64,000 nt of DNA, taken from NCBI GenBank assembly GCA_022495005.1, contig JAGYXB010002031.1, positions 161,212-225,211 on the forward strand. The letters run 5' to 3'. The translations under genes were made by a program, and so were the position numbers. The stretch comes from Rhyacophila brunnea (lineage: Eukaryota > Arthropoda > Insecta > Trichoptera > Rhyacophilidae). Shown piece by piece: positions 21,433 through 31,740 of this stretch. The notes below the pieces were generated by a model. The model worked only from the letters and a program-made list of their open reading frames with translations. It searched no databases and was not told the DNA's origin. Within the stretch, counting starts at the first letter, position 1. The number at the start of each line of letters is the position of its first letter.

Positions 21433-21687
21433 TTATACCTGGGATAGTCTTCCTGACTCATGTGATCAGTTGAAAAAACTAACGTCTGCTGTACTTTCCC
21501 TCTCCGGTTCTAGATATTCATGCGAACAATCTTTTTCAAGCATAAACCTTATCTTATATTATATAAACCTTTGAGAAGTCGTCTTATTGATGCAAACCTG
21601 GAACCGTGCCTAAAATTAAAAACAACAGCATACAAACCTGACTTATCCAAACTTTTCAAGGAGATGCAAGGCCATTGTTCACATTAG
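21433..21687 (+). pseudogene. hAT transposase C-terminus
   Basis: Reads WDSLPDSCDQLKKLTSAVLS, LSGSRYSCEQSFSSINLI, then after a shift LIDANLEPCLKLKTTAYKPD and a TAG at 21685-21687. This is the hAT dimerisation domain and natural C-terminus, the counterpart of the fragment at 18545-19054. Sequence from 21688 to 22270 is the 3' untranslated part and terminal repeat. Confidence 0.88.
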
Positions 21688-22278
21688 GCCATACTTCATC
21701 TGGGGCACGGTCTAAAACGATCGTGACTACGCGACACGAAGACTGTGCAAATGACGCGTGCAGAACAAAACATAATTTGTCATAAAAAGTCAACATGCGT
21801 CCATTTAATGTTATGCTTATTGTTCTATTACTAATAATAATAATATATTCATTGACATGTTTTCTTTTTCAAGTAAATGGGTAACGTTTTTTAGTCATCT
21901 TTACATGATTTAAGAATTAATTCCCCCGTCGCCATCACAAAACAAATTGACGTGTTCACAGCTCGACTTTTGCTCTCCGATTGCCAGCCAGTCCGAAATT
22001 TCGTCGCACCTATAGTTGAAAATTATTTGCCATTTCACTGAAGTACAGTCTTAAGTGTTTGTCAGTCATTGTCATGATAATAATAATTTTATGGTTACCT
22101 AACTTACAATTAAATTTTTATCAATAAATAAGATCATTATTAAGAATGATATCATGTCAACAGTGTACCTACCTATATAGTAAGTTTAAGTAATTTGGCT
22201 CTCAAAAGAAATCTCAATTGTTGTACTGTTGATATTTGGCTCTGTTGACTAATGAGTTTGCCGACCACTGTTCTAACA

Positions 22279-23096
22279 TTTCAATTGTGTTTACTACTTT
22301 ACTAGTGTTATTGTGTTAATTATACTTTTTACTCAAAAATTACTCAAAAAAAATATTTAAAGACCTACGAATCCCAAACCTATTAATAACTATATGAAAA
22401 TATTGATACGTAGGTAAGTAGGTTTTATTGAAGTTAAGATTGTGTGACAATATCGTATTATTTTGTTTAATTGTGTAAAAATAATTTAACTGCATACAAA
22501 TAAATATCATTTTAATTTGATTATGCATTAAATCAAAACTTTTTTAATTGTAGTAAATATCTTTCTTCAATTATTTTATCGTATTTTCTACATACGTAGA
22601 TTATTGGCACGCGAGATATTTTTTTTTTGTTTTGTTACGCCAAGTATAACTTCTAACGCGCGTACATAAGCACACACACCGATATTTTATATCAGGCTGA
22701 TAATATGTCGTTGATTATAAATTAATACATGCTGCAGTATCTTCATTTTTGTTAACCTATTTATAGTCTGAATGTACATGATTCAACATAGAAAAAATAC
22801 TTGACAGAGAATTTACATGTAAAAATAACCATCCAAGCATTCTACCAACCTTTCTAAGAAAATGGGCCGGCTTAATCAACGCACATTGTTACATTAGTTA
22901 TACGTTATTGTAGTTACGTATTATAGTTAAACGTTAGTACATTAAAAGAGTTTAATATTGACAATTTATTTCTTAAAATAGGATCTATTTAAATACTTTT
23001 TTTTGCAGACTAATAATGTATGGTTTAATAAATTGTTTAATTCAATATGAATGTGTGCATGTGTTGCTCCCATCAGCTTCATTTTTGGTTGAAGGT
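22279..23096. other. AT-rich spacer
   Basis: No reliable coding, RNA or repeat signal. Confidence 0.4.
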
Positions 23097-23100
23097 TTAA

Positions 23101-23322
23101 CCCTTACAAGGCAGGTAGTGAGTTTTGAAACTTTTTAGATTTTTTACTCAAGTTTAGTCACAAAAAAACAGCAAACTTCAAGTGAGGTCACAGAAAGAGT
23201 CCTACATTACCATAACGTAATGGATTTTCTCAAATCTTATATTTTTTTCCAATAGATGGTTGTCCGTATAAATAATAATAACATTGTGGTTGAAGACAAT
23301 ATATTCAAAAAGCTTGTAAGGG
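23101..23322. mobile_element. piggyBac MITE (222 bp)
   Basis: TTAA flanks both sides (23097-23100, 23323-23326). The ends are CCCTTACAAG and its exact inverse. TTAA targeting with a CCC.T start is diagnostic of the piggyBac superfamily. There is no coding content. Confidence 0.88.
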
Positions 23323-23326
23323 TTAA

Positions 23327-23810
23327 AGTGTAATACAATAAATAAAACAATTAAATCATTTTCAATACTTTTATTTAAAAATTTCAATAACAAAATCATC
23401 ATTAGAGTATAAAAACATAACAATACATAAATAACAAAATAAATGTTTTGAAAACTTTGAGTTGCCTATAAGGCTGTACACATGGGTAAGTCCATAGCCT
23501 AGGGGGGGCTTGGGAACCAATCTACAAACATTATTAAGCATTCACATAGAATCACCAAGATAAAATTTATAAATTATGAATTAAAATTTTTATATTCATG
23601 GGCATGCATGCTACAGTACGAATATGTTCAAGAAACATTGTTTAATTAACTGTTATAATAAGCATAAACTAGGAACATTTAAGTATGCATTAAATTTTGG
23701 CTAGAAATTAGGCAGAGGGGCTCGTCTAGATAAACACACGTCCTGACATGCGCATCGCCAATTATTATTATTCAATAAATTGTATTGGATTAAAAGACTT
23801 TGAAAGAAAA
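23327..23810. other. AT-rich spacer
   Basis: No gene recognised; this stretch is unique within the window. Confidence 0.35.
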
Positions 23811-24085
23811 AATTGTAGAATTAAATTTAAATATTTAGAAATGTTGAAACGTTTAGTAAAGAAACATTATTGAAGAATGTGCATTAAAACTTTTAATATA
23901 AGGTGTGTGTTTTTAGTAATTTATGTGTGTTTGGGCTTGCATTTATTGTTTTCTTTTTTTATAAATATGTGTTTAAATTTTTTCATGGCTGAAGAGAATA
24001 TGGATATCAGAGAAATCGTTAATGAGGAATTAGATTCCGATTATGACATGTCCGAAGAGGAATTGCAGCAAGAGGACATCAAATG
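23811..24085 (+). pseudogene. piggyBac-like 5' part with acidic N-terminus
   Basis: The first 80 bp match the sequence at 30630-30690 and 52185-52256, and the next part matches 52849-52990. From the ATG at 23985 the frame reads MAEENMDIREIVNEELDSDY, then DMSEEELQQEDIKW. Short acidic N-termini of this type with D(S/Y)D..SEEE are typical of piggyBac transposases, and piggyBac C-terminal halves occur at 57.1 and 62.9 kb, so I infer the same family. After about 24085 the sequence changes to a gypsy gag. The junction has no visible target-site duplication. Confidence 0.5.
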
Positions 24086-24409
24086 GAAGCAAAAGCTAGC
24101 ACTAGCAAACCGAACGTGGATATCGCAACGGAAATAGGCATACTCAACAAACAGTTACAGGAATTGTCACTACAAGTTTGCAAACTGCAAAGAGACAACT
24201 CCTCACACCGCTCCAGAGAATGTAGCAGAGATCGGGCGCGAAACCGATCTCACTACAGGTAGTGGAGCAGGCCACGAACGTTTACACATAGAAGCAGCAA
24301 CAATACAAGTAATGGCTTTTGTTTCTACCACCAGCGTTTCGGAAACAAGGCGAGAAAATGTGCACAACCGTGCGCGTTTACGCCTAATCTACACAAACTA
24401 GGCCTTTAA
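24086..24409 (+). pseudogene. Ty3/gypsy gag C-terminal fragment
   Basis: A 107-codon frame with one internal TAG reads KPNVDIATEIGILNKQLQEL, RSRECSRDRARNRSHYR, then FCFYHQRFGNKARKCAQPC and ends at 24409. The arginine/serine-rich segment followed by C..H..FG..ARKC..PC is the C-terminal end of gag in one group of insect Ty3/gypsy elements. Gag would form the retroelement's particle. The N-terminal part and any LTR upstream are missing. Confidence 0.8.
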
Positions 24410-24454
24410 ACTGATCACATCGGACGCTACGACGACGAACGTCCGACCCAACTC

Positions 24455-24815
24455 ATTCACATACGCGTCGTCTTTTTATATTTGATTATTTCACTAAACT
24501 TAAATTCTTAATTAACACCGGTCCGACATATCAGTTATTCCAAAAGCCCATTTAAAATCATTTCATAATAGTAAACCGAATGAGTTTCATTCTCACGACA
24601 GCAAACGGTGGAATATTTAACACCTTCGGCACACAATTACTACAAATAGACTTAGGTTTACGTAGAACATTCAATTTTCAATTTACTGTAATTTACTGGC
24701 GCTTTGCCGAGTTTTTATTCATTTCAGACCTCACCAATTCTCGAGTATTTTCAATTTCAACTGCACTAATAAGCTACATTGAGTCAACGGAAAGAAAACT
24801 ATCGCAACACGATTA
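24455..24815 (+). pseudogene. Ty3/gypsy protease fragment
   Basis: In order: LKFLINTGPTYQ at 24499 onward, a stop, then the open frame at 24580-24816 with LTTANGGIFNTFGTQLLQID, LGLRRTFNFQFTV. It matches the aspartic protease region of gypsy Pol, where the active site should read DTG; here it is NTG, so the catalytic Asp is lost. Reverse transcriptase and integrase are not found downstream. Confidence 0.78.
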
Positions 24816-24819
24816 AGAA

Positions 24820-27090
24820 TAATTATTGTACCTGCCATGGATATCAACAATTTACGAGAAGAAATATTAATTGAAATATTTGCGCACATTCGATTGTATA
24901 AGCGGAGCAAGTGGGATGGAATTCTATTAGATACGATGGTTATGATGATTTTGCCTTCAGCTATTATAAGCTTATTTTATTAGGTTTATTGAATTCCAAT
25001 GGGCCTTGAGTGATGCGCATGGTATACTTATTTTAAGAGTATGCCACAAAATTGATAAAGTTGTTCTGACAAAGTGTAATATAAATCTGTTGTATTTCTG
25101 CTCTGATAGAATGAACTAATACTGACGCTTTCTTGGGGCTTCGTCTTGTCTGCATCGATAGCGCCTTCAGTGCTTATGCCCTACTGAATACTTTTGTATG
25201 CAATGCCGGTTTGAGTGACCCCGACATTTTTAGATGCTTCTTTTATGTAAAAACCTTACGCATTTACTTTGGCAGATAAAAGGGATACTGTATCTCAAAA
25301 TGTTTTCATAAAATTATTAAAACAACAGAAAGACAAATTAAAAACATTGTGTTTGACGCCATATGAAAAGCTATACGATGATACCGTGTTTTTGAGAATT
25401 TCCAAGCATCCAAAAATGCATGTGTTAACACGTATTACGTGCAAATTACAAGATTGCATGCATGGATCAAAAAAGTTCAGAAGCTTCTGAATTTTTACGC
25501 GATAATTAGACTGTGCGATATCTGCGCCTGTGCAGTAGAACAATAGTGGTGAACCTGATGTTAAATAAACAAACTACACCGCGCAGAGACTCATTTTGAG
25601 GTTAACCGATTTTCACAATGTCACGAACACGATTAGTGTGCTCCTGAGAGGACACTCCCATAAGGAGTGGTACCATCCAATCGCTCGATCTGATCAAAAT
25701 AGTCAATGTACCAACGGTTATAAAGTAATAGGCTTACGACCCCCGACAAAGACAAGCCATATATGATGTATAAGGAAGTCCTACAGTTGCCCCAGCAGGT
25801 CCCACTGCTCCCCAGGGTGAACTGTAGATGAGATAAGTCGGTCACAAGGACCATGAGGAGTGATGGTAAGAATGTAAATAACGACGGAGTAATAATAAAG
25901 TATTAATTAAAATCCAATTAATAAGATAACTACGCTCGTAGTACAAAGATTATGTGTCCTAATTAAGATGGTAGTAATAGGTATTTCATGTTAGTAATAG
26001 ATATTTTGCCATGTAAATAAATAGTTGATAGGTATATAAATGTTAAAATAGCATAATACTGTATTGGACTTCGAGTAAATGTAATAACGTAATTAAAATG
26101 AAAATGAAGCTTGTATTGTATAACTGCGATGATTAGGTATTGTCAGCGTGTGTAATTGTAAACCGACATTAGTATATAAATCTGTAGCCATAATTAGAGT
26201 ATAATGTTAACATAATTAGACCCGCGAAATTAAGCTAGATAATAATTAATCAATATTTTAATTAAATTAATTAGACGAGAATCGATCTAGACCTGGGCTC
26301 CATACATAGCATCTACATAGCATCTAAAACATTCACGAGGTACTGAATACCTCTGACTTCTAATTTTCATCACTTCCATATTAATATCATACGCGTAATC
26401 CACGCATCTCGCGCGCGATTGCCCCGCGGTTTTTATCGCGAGTCGTATGTAACATATTATGATCGGCTCTTGGAGCTGCGTTCGCCAGTCGGTAACCGGA
26501 CAGTTGTCTCCCTCGCACAACTGGATCAATTCCCTATCCCGACCGCGACTGCAGCCTCCTCGCTCATGTGTGGAGCCCCGTCCCTGTTACGCAATCTGTG
26601 ACAGCCGCGAGATCTCCATACAAACACATTATTAATGATAGCTAGAGCTGCGCGTGTCCGATCAATGTAAAATTTGAAATGACGTACGCGTCTACGGACC
26701 GCGGAGATTTCAGTTATTCCATAGTACGCGTAACCATAAAGGTTCGCGAGATATAGGGCTCAGAAACAGGTCAATTTTCATTAATTTTACCGCCTTAATT
26801 ATAAGTTAATTAGATATAACATTTATATGTATGCATAGAGAATAAGGCCTAGTATTTTAATAATTTTAATTTTTATCATAAATGTACACGTAGCGCGTGG
26901 GCGGCCCACTTATAGGTCCGAACTTGTGGCTCCCGCCGCTCAGCCAGGAAGAGACTTACGTCGCAGGGTGTATACTCATATGCTAGCTTGAACGGTGACG
27001 AGCAGATTGACGTATCACGCTCTTCGATGCGTTGAGTTTTCACTTGGTTAATTAAAATCTAAAAGTACAATACAAGCTAAAAAACGCATT
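24820..27090. other. Unassigned, with GC-richer patches
   Basis: No recognisable gene. An open frame of 73 codons at 25269-25490 and a moderately GC-rich stretch at 25560-25860 are unassigned. From 26400 to 27050 CpG density rises (GCGCGCGATTG, GTACGCGT), which could be a retroelement promoter or leader. Confidence 0.3.
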
Positions 27091-27639
27091 CATTGTATGA
27101 AGAGCTAAGTGAAAGCACAGGCGCAGCGGGAGGCCGCGACGACGAATTTGTACTAGCAGCCCGCGCCCACCGAATACAGTTGATTTCAGCTCTCTCGCGA
27201 CTTGCGGTCTCGCGGGGCAATCGATTAAGTCCAAATCTCATAGTGAAAATGATATGTGGATTTTTGACCCGTGGAACGCTCGTCCTAGGGGATGAAATCT
27301 CCCGATTCGAATAAAAACCCAGGATTTTTGAATCCTGTATCCAGTTTTTCACTGCCTCCGAGACCGGGTCCACGTTGGACGTCGGTCTGACATTCCATAC
27401 AAATTCATATATTTGTGCAAGTCTGCACAGGAGTTTGGGACCACCCAACTCCCCCTTTCCTCCTGCGGGTAAAATACCTACAGTTGGACGCGCCCGAAAA
27501 GCTCTCTCTCGTATCAGACGTCGACCAGCCAGGAGCTCTTCTCTCGCCTCGGACGCGGAGCAACAAGCGTCTGCAGCCCAGCCAGCATCTGCAATTTCCC
27601 GCCAAAAAGACTGCATCGCCAAGCCGCAAGCACTGACTC
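27091..27639. other. GC-rich leader-like sequence
   Basis: CpG-rich and open in several frames on both strands, which reflects composition rather than genes. An AATAAAAACC poly(A)-signal-like site at 27312 is followed by GC-rich sequence and, from 27536, by two imperfect direct copies of TCTCGCCTCGGA (27544, 27642) with alanine/glutamine-coding flanks. It could be the end of an LTR plus the leader of a retroelement, but I found no second LTR or primer-binding site. Confidence 0.3.
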
Positions 27640-28330
27640 TCGCCTCGGATGCCAATCATCAATCAGCAGCTCAGCCGCGACACCACGTTTGCTGCCCGCC
27701 AATGACCAACCGACCGCCAACGACAATACCCTTATCAAATACGATAAAATATTCCAGCCTTGACACCGTACATATGTACAGATGCATTAAACGAAGAGCT
27801 TTTAAAGCTTAATCTTTTTGGAATGAATAGAAATATGACGAATAATGGAATGGTCGATATAGTTAATGAAGGTCAGTCAATTTCAAAGCCTATATTGAAT
27901 GTTTTTAATACTAAGTTGCAAATGAAAAATTTCGACCGAATAATCATGTACATGATGTACAAAGTTTTCGCTGACCAGAAAACGTAGTTTTAGCAAACTA
28001 TTGCCTGCAGTTGGTAATGTCAATGATAAAAAAAGGGTGTGAAAGGTTCGAGTACAATAAAACAACTAGGATTTAGCCAACCGTCACCCTCAGTTGGAAA
28101 AGTCTATGATGAAAAAGCGACAGAAGATAGTAATGGAGATGTGCCCAGTTTCCATCTGACCAAACAACGTAGATTTAGCCAACTATTACCCGCAGTTGGT
28201 GATGTCAATGATAAAAAAAAGGGCATGAAAGGTTCGAGTACAATAAAACAACGACGATTTAGCCAACTGTCGCCCTCAGTTACATTACATTATGTTACAT
28301 TAAAAAATTGGATAATGCTTCCATCACACA
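27640..28330 (+). repeat. Motif-repeat block, copy 1
   Basis: First of three nearly identical copies (others 29447-30280 and 51085-52230). It contains a 75-codon frame (27760-27987: MTPYICTDALNEELLKLNLF and onward) and, partly after frameshifts, a repeated motif of roughly FSQLLPAVGNVNDKK spaced by a KGSSTIKQ or ATEDSNGDVPSFHLTKQ linker. The motif occurs at 27988-28019, 28072-28112, 28167-28220 and 28256-28281. I do not recognise the family. Differences in A-run length (A7 with GGGTGTGA against A8 with GGGCATG) decide whether the frame stays open. After 28330 copy 1 departs from the others. Confidence 0.7.
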
Positions 28331-28443
28331 TTTTTTATATCGCGTGCGCAATCGAGACATGTGGTGATATGTTCCTTGCAGCGGAGATGACGCGCTTCGC
28401 GCGGAACGAACTCCCGCGATTGCATTCAGTGTCAAAAGCATAG
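28039..28443 (+). pseudogene. Unknown motif-repeat protein, copy 1
   Basis: A 134-codon frame with three readable repeats: LGFSQPSPSVGKVYDEK, RRFSQLLPAVGDVNDKK and RRFSQLSPSV. Basic and aromatic residues precede each FSQ. No signal peptide, membrane segment or catalytic motif is visible. The C-terminal 40 residues come from unrelated sequence because the block is truncated at 28330. Compare copies 2 and 3, where the frame ends PIFNDWPFTENILK. Probably part of a larger retroelement or lineage-specific gene; function unknown. Confidence 0.4.
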
Positions 28444-28680
28444 CAAGACAATGCTGGGGGCCGCGCAAAAGCCGCGTGGTCTCGAACCCTGGACATCAGC
28501 ACCCCAGTGCGCCTGACAGCCAGCATAGCAAGACTGCTGGGGGCCGCGCAAAAGCCGCGTGGTCTCGAACCCTGAACATCAGCACCCCAGTGACGCCTGA
28601 CAGCCAGCATGGCAAGACAATGCTGGGGGGCGCGCAAAAGCCGCGTGGTCTCGAACCCTGGACATCAGCACCCCAGTGTC
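28441..28680. repeat. GC-rich minisatellite A, 85-bp period
   Basis: About three tandem copies of a unit containing CAATGCTGGGGGCCGCGCAA, GCCGCGTGGTCTCGAACCCT and GACATCAGCACCCCAGTG. On the minus strand each unit has GGTTCGAGAC, close to a polymerase III B box, but no A box is placed correctly. Confidence 0.9.
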
Positions 28681-28734
28681 AACATCATCGACATCGGCTC
28701 CATCCCAAGACGTGACGCCGCCATCGATCACCAG

Positions 28735-29385
28735 CACAGCAATGTTCCTCCGAGCAGCTGTATCATCTGTCGACCCTGGCCCACGGAAGGATACATGCGG
28801 TGTAGCGGTCACTGGCGTCGCCACATCACACCGCATAGCCAGTTACCACCAACAGCACAGCGATGTTCCTCCGACCAGCTGCATCAACCGTCGACCCTGG
28901 CCTCCGGAAGGATACATCCAATGCCGCGACCACCGGCGTCTCGGCATCACACCTCCAACACCAACAGCACAGCGATGTTCCTCCGACCAGCTGCATCAAC
29001 TGTCGACCCTGGCCTCCGGAAGGATACATCCGATGCCGCGACCACCGGCGTCTCGGCATCACACCTCAAACACCAACAGCACGGCGATGTTCCTCCGACC
29101 AGCTGCATCAAGCGTCGACCCTGGCCTCCGGAAGGATACATCCGATGCCGCGACCACCCGCGTCTCGGCATCACACCACCAACAGCACGGCGATGTTCCT
29201 CCGACCAGTTGCATCAACCGTCGACCCTGGCCTCCGGAAGGATACATCCGATGCCGCGACCACCGGCGTCTCGACATCACACCTCAAACACCAACAGCAC
29301 AGCGATGTTCCTCCGACCAGCTGCATCAACCGTCGACCCTGGCTCACGGAAGGATACATCACACTTGCCTGACCTATTAACACGA
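28735..29385. repeat. GC-rich minisatellite B, 112-bp period
   Basis: Six tandem copies of a unit with GATGTTCCTCCGACCAGCTG, CGTCGACCCTGGCCTCCGGA and AGGATACATCCGATGCCGCG. Starts of the GATGTTCCT landmark are 28741, 28862, 28974, 29086, 29192 and 29304, giving periods of 121, 112, 112, 106 and 112. The period is not a multiple of three, so each unit is read in a different frame and all frames stay open. The 286- and 234-codon frames here are a by-product of that and I do not call them genes. Confidence 0.93.
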
Positions 29386-29446
29386 AGCAAACCACGACAC
29401 CTATGGCCAAACCGCTTCGACACCTTGGACGTGCGAGAAGACTACG

Positions 29447-30280
29447 CTAAAAAAATATTCCAGCCTTGACACCGTACATATGTACAGATGCATTAAACGA
29501 AGAGCTTTTAAAGCTTAATCTTTTTGGAATGAATAGAAATATGACGAATAATGGAATGGTCGATATAGTTAATGAAGGTCAGTCAATTTCAAAGCCTATA
29601 TTGAATGTTTTTAATACTAAGTTGCAAATGAAAAATTTCGACCGAATAATCATGTACATGATGTACAAAGTTTTCGCTGACCAGAAAACGTAGTTTTAGC
29701 AAACTATTGCCTGCAGTTGGTAATGTCAATGATAAAAAAAGGGTGTGAAAGGTTCGAGTACAATAAAACAACTAGGATTTAGAGAACCGTCACCCTCAGT
29801 TGGAAAAGTCTATGATGAAAAAGCGACAGAAGATAGTAATGGAGATGTGCCCAGTTTCCATCTGACCAAACAACGTAGATTTAGCCAACTATTACCCGCA
29901 GTTGGTAATGTCAATGATAAAAAAAGGGTGTGAAAGGTTCGAGTACAATAAAACAACTAGGATTTAGCCAACCGTCACCCTCAGTTGGAAAAGTCTATGA
30001 TGAAAAAGCGACAGAAGATAGTAATGGAGATGTGCCCAGTTTCCATCTGACCAAACAACGTAGATTTAGCCAACTATTACCCGCAGTTGGTGATGTCAAT
30101 GATAAAAAAAAGGGCATGAAAGGTTCGAGTACAATAAAACAACGACGATTTAGCCAACTGTCGCCCTCAGTTACATTACATTATGTTACATTAAAAAATT
30201 GGATAATGCTTCCATCACACATTTATAATCCAATTTTTAATGATTGGCCATTTACAGAAAATATTTTAAAGTAAAACACC
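29447..30280 (+). repeat. Motif-repeat block, copy 2
   Basis: Nearly identical to copy 1 (offset 1706 bp) but with one extra internal 186-bp coding repeat (29746-29931 and 29932-30117). It continues at the end into PIFNDWPFTENILK and a TAA at 30272-30274. Copies 1 and 2 flank the two minisatellites as direct repeats. Confidence 0.8.
29930..30274 (+). pseudogene. Unknown motif-repeat protein, copy 2
   Basis: A 114-codon frame starting MKGSSTIKQLGFSQPSPS with three FSQ..P.VG motifs and a C-terminus ending DWPFTENILK. The preceding repeat at 29745-29933 is in another frame because its A-run is one base shorter and leads to a TGA. As in copy 1, the upstream 75-codon frame (29466-29693) is separated by a frameshift from the motif LTRKRSFSKLLPAVGNVNDK. 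The original protein was therefore longer, with at least five motifs. Family unknown. Confidence 0.4.
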
Positions 30281-30663
30281 GGACCCTAGTAGAACTACGT
30301 CTCGGGTAAACTTAGTAAATAAAAGCCGTGGGTGTAGGTTGTTAGAAAGTTTGATGTTATATTACTACGCTATTTATAAATAAAACTAAATTTAATTTGG
30401 CAGCGCACAGGTAGAAAAATACTGCTAGAGAAAGGAACATTTGTTACCGTTTACTGTGCCTAAGTTGGTTTATTGTCATCATGATTCCGTGTGCCAACAT
30501 GGTAATTTTTCTATGGCTGCCAGTCAATGTTCCCTCTAATTTTTCTATTGTGTGTGCGGATCATCAACGCATGTGAGCAGTGTCACTCATCACCCATGCG
30601 GTAAATTTACACCCACCCCCCCCAATTGTAGAATGAAATTTAAATATTTAGAAATGTTGAAAC
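30281..30663. other. 3' flank of motif-repeat block
   Basis: Also present after copy 3 (51831-52210). It includes a short imperfect inverted repeat (GCGCACAGGTAGAAAAAT near 30404 and ATTTTTCTATTGTGTGTGCG near 30540) that may be a small hAT-like MITE with GTTCCCTCTAA-type ends, and a run of C at 30606. Confidence 0.5.
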
Positions 30664-30705
30664 GTCTAGTAAAGAAACATTTTGAAAAATGTTTCTTTAC
30701 TAGAC
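30664..30705. repeat. Perfect hairpin at array edge
   Basis: Two 19-bp arms (30664-30682 and 30687-30705, GTCTAGTAAAGAAACATTT and its exact complement) separated by TGAA. The left arm belongs to the sequence shared with 23850 and 52215. The right arm is its fold-back copy and leads directly into the tandem array. Confidence 0.9.
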
Positions 30706-30998
30706 TTGTGAAAATTGAGACAAATCTCAAATTGCAAGCTTCATATTTTTCCGCTAGGTTCTCTGTTGGCATGCCTCTCCCCCTTAAACTGACAAGAGCC
30801 TAATAAAATAATATTTTTTGCAATATTTTATCTTATTTTTTACTTCCATAAAATGTATGTCGAACAATCCACGGAGGGAAGCGACAAGCTATGTTGAAAG
30901 TACTATAGCTAGCTGATCAAGTAATATTGAATGATTGTTTGTGGTAAGATATTATTATTTATGTATATTTTATTGTAATTTTTTTTCCATTTCAGAAA

Positions 30999-31358
30999 AT
31001 GAAGTTCATACTTTTGATGATAACCAATGATAATGGAATCATGGATGTGTTTTATAATGTCACATTCATTGACGAAAGAGAAGTGTCGAAAGGGTGGATA
31101 ACGACAAATAAATTACATCCATACATACGTTGTGGAAAAAAGACAACAATTGGTAGCCACAAAATAAACAACTTAAGATTCGCAGATGATACCACACTAA
31201 TTGCTGCTGATGAAAGAGAACTCACAGAGTTGCTACAACGCGTAGAGGAAGAGAGTCGCAAATACGGCCTCCTTATTAATTGGAATAATACCAAGTTATA
31301 TAATATACAATCTGAATCGTCAATGATAGAAAACTTAATGCCATTTTCTATTATTTAA
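30999..31358 (+). pseudogene. RTE-like reverse transcriptase fragment
   Basis: A 119-codon frame containing KINNLRFADDTTLIAADERE, then LTELLQRVEEESRKYGLLIN and WNNTKLYNIQSES. FADD is the reverse transcriptase active-site box, and the surrounding pattern (R.ADDT.L.A.....L..LL..V..ES...GL..N..KTK) is that of RTE-type LINEs. The first 10 codons come from the unidentified MKFILLM segment. About 100 residues of palm domain survive; no complete enzyme is encoded. Confidence 0.88.
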
Positions 31359-31383
31359 TATGATTATATTTACGCGAAATACG

Positions 31384-31475
31384 TGGCAGCGAAAGACACA
31401 GGACCGAGAGAGTTGGAGAAAGCTTGGGGAGGCCTTTATCCAGCAGTGGATTGACCCCGGCTGATGATGATGATA
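31384..31475 (+). pseudogene. LINE C-terminus and TGA-repeat tail
   Basis: Reads WQRKTQDRESWRKLGEAFIQ, QWIDPG, stop at 31462-31464, followed at once by TGATGATGATGATA. A DRE.WR..GEAF.QQW end and a short simple-repeat tail are typical of RTE-like LINEs, so this marks the true 3' end of the element that supplied the FADD fragment. The same segment recurs at 35431, 39477, 43528, 48140 and 54736. Confidence 0.85.
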
Positions 31476-31740
31476 TTTACGCGGGTATAGATTTGCGACC
31501 AAAATTCATCTTTTTACAATGAGTCATACCGTCTGTGGTGCAGGTGCAGTCTATTTTTAGATTATTGTTTTCAAAACAGGCATTTTAGTGTGAGTTTTCC
31601 AGGAATTTTGTCAGTGCACAGTTTGATTATGAAACATTTGTTTATGTATGTATAGTGCGTGTATAAAGTTCATCATGTACTTTTATTGTTTTCGAACAAA
31701 TTAATCGTGTCTGAACTAATTTTCTCCCCATTTATTTATA

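Larger units (their letters stand above)
18470..22270 (+). mobile_element. hAT element, 3.8 kb, with nested insertion
   Basis: TTCTAACA is duplicated exactly at 18462-18469 and 22271-22278. The termini are CAGTGGTCGGCAAAC and its perfect inverse, 15 bp. Transposase fragments occur at both ends of the element in one orientation. The middle, 19.2-21.4 kb, appears to be a second element inserted into it. Removing that would leave about 1.6 kb, so the transposase also carries its own deletion. Confidence 0.93.

Noticed and set aside
25269..25490. 73-codon frame MADKRDTVSQNVFIKLLKQ
   Set aside because: Looks protein-like in composition, but I recognise no family and no neighbouring exon; left unassigned.
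27077..27655. 192-codon minus-strand frame and overlapping 145-codon plus-strand frame
   Set aside because: All frames on both strands are open because the stretch is GC-rich; no motif is recognisable.
28478..28640. B-box-like GGTTCGAGAC in minisatellite A on the minus strand
   Set aside because: No A box at the right distance and no tRNA-like fold, so I do not call a SINE or tRNA gene.
28441..29385. CRISPR-like array
   Set aside because: Units are contiguous tandem repeats without unique spacers, in a eukaryotic genome.
28609..29469. Open frames of 286 and 234 codons in the minisatellite
   Set aside because: Six tandem 112-bp units without stops in any frame give long ORFs automatically; no start context, domain or codon bias supports a protein.
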